A stretch of DNA of 5,449 nucleotides from Proteobacteria bacterium UBA6492 (GTDB taxonomy: Bacteria > Pseudomonadota > Gammaproteobacteria > UBA6429 > Thiohalophilaceae): positions 171-5,619 of the forward strand of contig DJMK01000045.1 of NCBI GenBank assembly GCA_002436485.1, in the 5' to 3' direction. Positions 4,797 to 5,449 of the stretch are shown one piece after another. The position numbers were made by a program, and so were the translations under genes. The notes under the pieces are model-generated. The model was not told the origin of the DNA. It ran no database searches and saw nothing but the letters and a program-made list of their open reading frames with translations. Within the stretch, counting starts at the first letter, position 1; every line of letters begins with the position of its first letter.

Positions 4797-5449
4797 TTAA
4801 TCTGTTGACTCATCCTCGTCTTCCATGGCTTCGGTGAAACCGCAATCCTGTTGCGGACACACTTTTTCTGCGCCACGTCGCTTGGTGACCTTCTTGGTCA
4901 ACATTGGCCAGCCACAGTCCGGGCACTTTTCAGCGATTGGTTCATTCCACACTGCATATTTGCAATCCGGGTAATGTTCGCAGGAATAGAATATCTTTCC
5001 ACGCCGGGATTTACGCTGCAGCATGTTACCTTTTTTGCATTCCGGACAGGTTACCCCAGTGTCTTGCGGCTTCTCAAGTGGCTCAATGTAACGGCAATCA
5101 GGGTATCCACTACAACCGATAAACTTGCCGTATTTACCATGGCGAATAAGTAGATCTGATTTACATTCGGGACACTTGCGATCTTTGACCAATTCCTGGT
5201 CTTTCTCATCATCCCCATTAACATTTCGCGTGTAACTGCATTCAGGGTAATTGTTACACCCAATGAAACGACCACGACGACCCAGACGAATAGCCAGTTG
5301 TCCACCACACTCCGGACACTTCTCATCGATCTCTTCATGAGTTACGTCCTTGCGATCAACATTTTTCTCCTTGTCATCGACCAGATCCTTGAACGGCTTC
5401 CAGAACTTGTCCATGATCGGAATCCAGTCCTTTTCTCCGCGTGAGATGG
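4797..5449 (-). CDS. topA: DNA topoisomerase I, C-terminal zinc-finger region (cut by window edge)
   Basis: Type IA topoisomerase that relaxes negative supercoils; the catalytic tyrosine domain lies beyond 5449. The frame is open through the edge and reads SRGEKDWIPIMDKFWKPF before the zinc fingers, the end of the TopA core, so the ATG at 5414 is internal and not a start. Counting from that Met, four Cys4 units follow. C33/36/53/59 and C81/84/101/107 are both CX2CX16CX5C. C123/126/145/151 is CX2CX18CX5C, and C164/167/186/191 is CX2CX18CX4C. An acidic tail EDEDESTD ends the protein. These fingers bind single-stranded DNA and, in E. coli, contact RNA polymerase. All 16 cysteines are intact. It is the upstream gene of the topA-tsaC-hemF set. 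A free-standing YrdD-like zinc protein was considered, but the open TopA core sequence upstream excludes it. Confidence 0.95.
   Translation of the reverse strand, partial: ISRGEKDWIPIMDKFWKPFKDLVDDKEKNVDRKDVTHEEIDEKCPECGGQLAIRLGRRGRFIGCNNYPECSYTRNVNGDDEKDQELVKDRKCPECKSDLLIRHGKYGKFIGCSGYPDCRYIEPLEKPQDTGVTCPECKKGNMLQRKSRRGKIFYSCEHYPDCKYAVWNEPIAEKCPDCGWPMLTKKVTKRRGAEKVCPQQDCGFTEAMEDEDESTD

Noticed and set aside
4851..5153. Plus-strand open frame opposite the topA zinc fingers
   Set aside because: Shadow of the cysteine-rich TopA coding sequence; no ribosome site or recognisable domain.
4797..5414. Independent YrdD-like zinc-finger gene starting at ATG 5414
   Set aside because: The frame continues to the window edge and encodes TopA core sequence (SRGEKDWIPIM), so the Met is internal.

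Overview
This window reads as ordinary core chromosome of a gammaproteobacterium. The TrxA, Rho, RhlB, HemF and TsaC proteins all follow the Escherichia coli sequences closely. The trxA/rhlB divergent pair with rho downstream of trxA is also the enterobacterial order. The TopA C-terminus (a run of C4 zinc fingers) and the topA-tsaC-hemF order point to a gammaproteobacterium outside the Enterobacterales, but no species can be named from this sequence.

Layout from left to right. Positions 1-299 (minus) hold the first 99 residues of transcription termination factor Rho, cut by the window edge. Positions 300-557 hold the rho promoter and a long C-rich, G-poor leader. Positions 558-884 (minus) are thioredoxin 1, starting at TTG. 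Positions 885-1160 form the divergent control region. Positions 1161-2444 (plus) are the DEAD-box RNA helicase RhlB; the open frame extends upstream to a TTG at 933, but I reject that start. Positions 2571-3254 (plus) encode a YiaD-like outer-membrane lipoprotein with a glycine zipper and an OmpA peptidoglycan-binding domain. A short convergent gap follows. The minus strand then carries an operon-like set transcribed right to left: topA 3' end (4797-5449, partial), tsaC (4215-4769) and hemF (3294-4199).

Functional logic. One half is RNA metabolism and redox: Rho terminates transcripts, RhlB unwinds RNA for decay, and thioredoxin is the general disulfide reductant. The other half is information and cofactor housekeeping: topoisomerase I relaxes negative supercoils, TsaC starts the t6A tRNA modification, and HemF performs the oxygen-dependent coproporphyrinogen step of haem synthesis. 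The lipoprotein between them looks like a single-gene unit with its own promoter.

I see no mobile element, CRISPR array, tRNA, rRNA, toxin or defence gene, and nothing that looks like a new biological system. The points worth a second look are regulatory and evolutionary: the Rho leader as a possible autogenous attenuator, the missing Shine-Dalgarno at rhlB, and topA sitting where E. coli has the zinc-finger gene yrdD.
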